A stretch of 64,000 bases of DNA from Noviherbaspirillum autotrophicum (lineage in GTDB: Bacteria > Pseudomonadota > Gammaproteobacteria > Burkholderiales > Burkholderiaceae_D). The translations under genes were made by a program, and so were the position numbers. Under the pieces are notes generated by a model. The model was not told the origin of the DNA. It saw only the letters and a list, made by a program, of their open reading frames with translations, and did no database searches. Location: assembly GCF_000818395.1 (NCBI RefSeq), contig NZ_JWJG01000028.1, forward strand, positions 3,913,051 through 3,977,050. Reading direction: 5' to 3'. This document shows, in pieces, positions 63,240 through 64,000 of this stretch; the stretch's first letter is position 1, and each line of letters starts with the position of its first letter.

Positions 63240-63267
63240 GCCGCCAGTACCCCTGGCGGCTTTTTTT
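63240..63267 (+). terminator. Rho-independent terminator of the MHS transporter gene
   Basis: GCCGCCAG (63240-63247) pairs with CTGGCGGC (63253-63260) around TACCC and is followed by seven T. It lies 46 bases after the stop codon. Confidence 0.93.
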
Positions 63268-63406
63268 CGCGCATTTTTAAGACGAGCTGGAATTCCCCGC
63301 CCGCTGGCGATCCAATGGACGACCCGTTCTTGTCCAAAAGTGTTAAGATCGAAAATTGTCGCTCTGCCAATATTTTGGCTTGCAAAGTCTATAGTATGTC
63401 CACCAT

Positions 63407-63416
63407 GCAATATTGC
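63407..63416. repeat. 10-bp palindrome GCAATATTGC upstream of purT
   Basis: A perfect palindrome about 52 bases before the purT ATG, near where a promoter should be. It is short enough to be chance. Confidence 0.3.
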
Positions 63417-63441
63417 TCCATTTACAATCCTTAAGAATCTT

Positions 63442-63457
63442 GTAACAAGTTTGTTAC
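63442..63457. promoter_or_regulatory. palindrome GTAACAA-GT-TTGTTAC upstream of purT
   Basis: Perfect 7-bp arms with a 2-base centre end ten bases before the purT start codon, over the place of the ribosome site. It may be a repressor operator or a leader structure. It is not the classical PurR consensus. Confidence 0.5.
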
Positions 63458-63467
63458 CTTTTATCAC

Positions 63468-64000
63468 ATGAAAACACCTATTCGCCTTGGTACGCCGCTC
63501 TCGCCCACAGCAGTCAAAGTCATGTTGCTCGGTTCCGGCGAACTGGGCAAAGAAGTCATCATTTCCCTGCAACGCTTGGGCGTCGAAGTGATCGCGGTGG
63601 ACCGCTATCCAGACGCACCGGGCCATCAGGTAGCGCATCGCTCGCATGTGATCGACATGACCGACGGAGCCGCATTGGCGGCATTGATCGAACAGGAAAA
63701 GCCGGATCTGGTAGTGCCGGAAATCGAGGCGATCGCCACGCCTACGCTGGTCGACCTCGAAAACAGCGGCAAGGCCAAGGTCATTCCGACGGCGCGGGCC
63801 GCATGGCTGACCATGAACCGCGAGGGCATCCGTTGCCTGGCCGCCGAAGAACTGGGCCTGCCGACCTCGCCCTACCGCTTCGCCAACAGCCTGGAAGAAT
63901 TGAAGGCAGCATGCACCGAGATCGGTTTTCCGTGCGTGATCAAGCCGGTGATGTCCTCCTCCGGCAAGGGCCAGTCGAAAATCGACGGCCCTGGTGAAGT
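63468..64000 (+). CDS. purT: formate-dependent GAR transformylase PurT, N-terminal part
   Basis: The first 177 codons are present. They show the ATP-grasp family start [35 protein letters not shown] and the [11 protein letters not shown] glycine loop. PurT makes formyl-GAR from GAR, ATP and formate in purine synthesis. The gene continues past the window. No clear Shine-Dalgarno is visible; a palindrome occupies its place. Confidence 0.95.
   Translation, partial: MKTPIRLGTPLSPTAVKVMLLGSGELGKEVIISLQRLGVEVIAVDRYPDAPGHQVAHRSHVIDMTDGAALAALIEQEKPDLVVPEIEAIATPTLVDLENSGKAKVIPTARAAWLTMNREGIRCLAAEELGLPTSPYRFANSLEELKAACTEIGFPCVIKPVMSSSGKGQSKIDGPGE

Noticed and set aside
62135-63385. 416-codon minus-strand frame across the transporter gene and its terminator
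   Set aside because: It runs through a strong terminator and mirrors the transporter gene; no ribosome site or recognisable domain.
1-64000. CRISPR arrays, transposases, integrases, tRNA-linked attachment sites
   Set aside because: No regularly spaced repeats, transposase-like proteins, integrase-like proteins or tRNA genes were seen on reading the window.

Overview
The window looks like chromosomal DNA of a betaproteobacterium in the Burkholderiales, most likely Oxalobacteraceae (Herbaspirillum/Noviherbaspirillum-like). This placement is inferred from protein resemblance and gene order: a System I ccmABCDEFGHI operon, a DUF4936 protein beside ygfZ, an mltG-tmk-holB-pilZ-tatD run, and a T6SS arranged like the Burkholderia type. 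Most of the window is GC-rich with tightly packed operons, many joined by 4-base ATGA overlaps. No tRNA, rRNA, CRISPR array, insertion sequence or integrase was seen.

Layout. 0-4 kb: the likely first codons of hemE, then a sigma-54 activator/sensor kinase pair, divergent from a small cytochrome c that has a textbook -24/-12 promoter. 4-11.3 kb: the complete cytochrome c maturation operon on the minus strand (transcribed ccmA to ccmI). 11.6-20.6 kb: a probable low-oxygen/energy module with a Dnr-like Crp/Fnr regulator, a hemerythrin protein, a MaoC-phosphotransacetylase fusion with acetate kinase, a methyltransferase, a CapA-like protein, and a CBS / universal stress / CBS trio. 20.7-23.7 kb: an NfeD protease and slipin pair followed by three small proteins of unknown function. 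23.9-27.5 kb: two family 9 and one family 2 glycosyltransferases plus a DUF4254 protein, probably for surface glycan.

27.8-43.9 kb: a type VI secretion locus. The minus-strand arm, in transcription order, is TPR lipoprotein, tssB, tssC, hcp, tssE, tssF, tssG, tssH, tssA; the plus-strand arm is tssJ, tssK, tssL, vgrG. Both arms start from one AT-rich intergenic region. Twelve core components are present, but tssM and any PAAR tip gene are missing from the locus. Next come an unassigned 142-residue protein and an ankyrin protein.

45.4-52.9 kb: housekeeping genes (tatD, pilZ, holB, tmk, mltG, ygfZ, NRDE, acetyltransferases, thioesterase). 53-63.2 kb: a lipid/acyl-CoA catabolic cluster (hydrolase, two SDRs, GST, MDR reductase, PaaI-type thioesterase, acyl-CoA dehydrogenase, thiolase) and a divergent MHS-family transporter. 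Two matching ACG-N2-CGT palindromes lie upstream of the dehydrogenase and the thiolase, which suggests one regulator. The window ends inside purT.

Together the first third reads as respiration control: cytochrome c, its maturation machinery, and oxygen/NO-type regulation with a substrate-level ATP branch. The middle is cell-surface and contact-dependent functions, and the last part is carbon catabolism.
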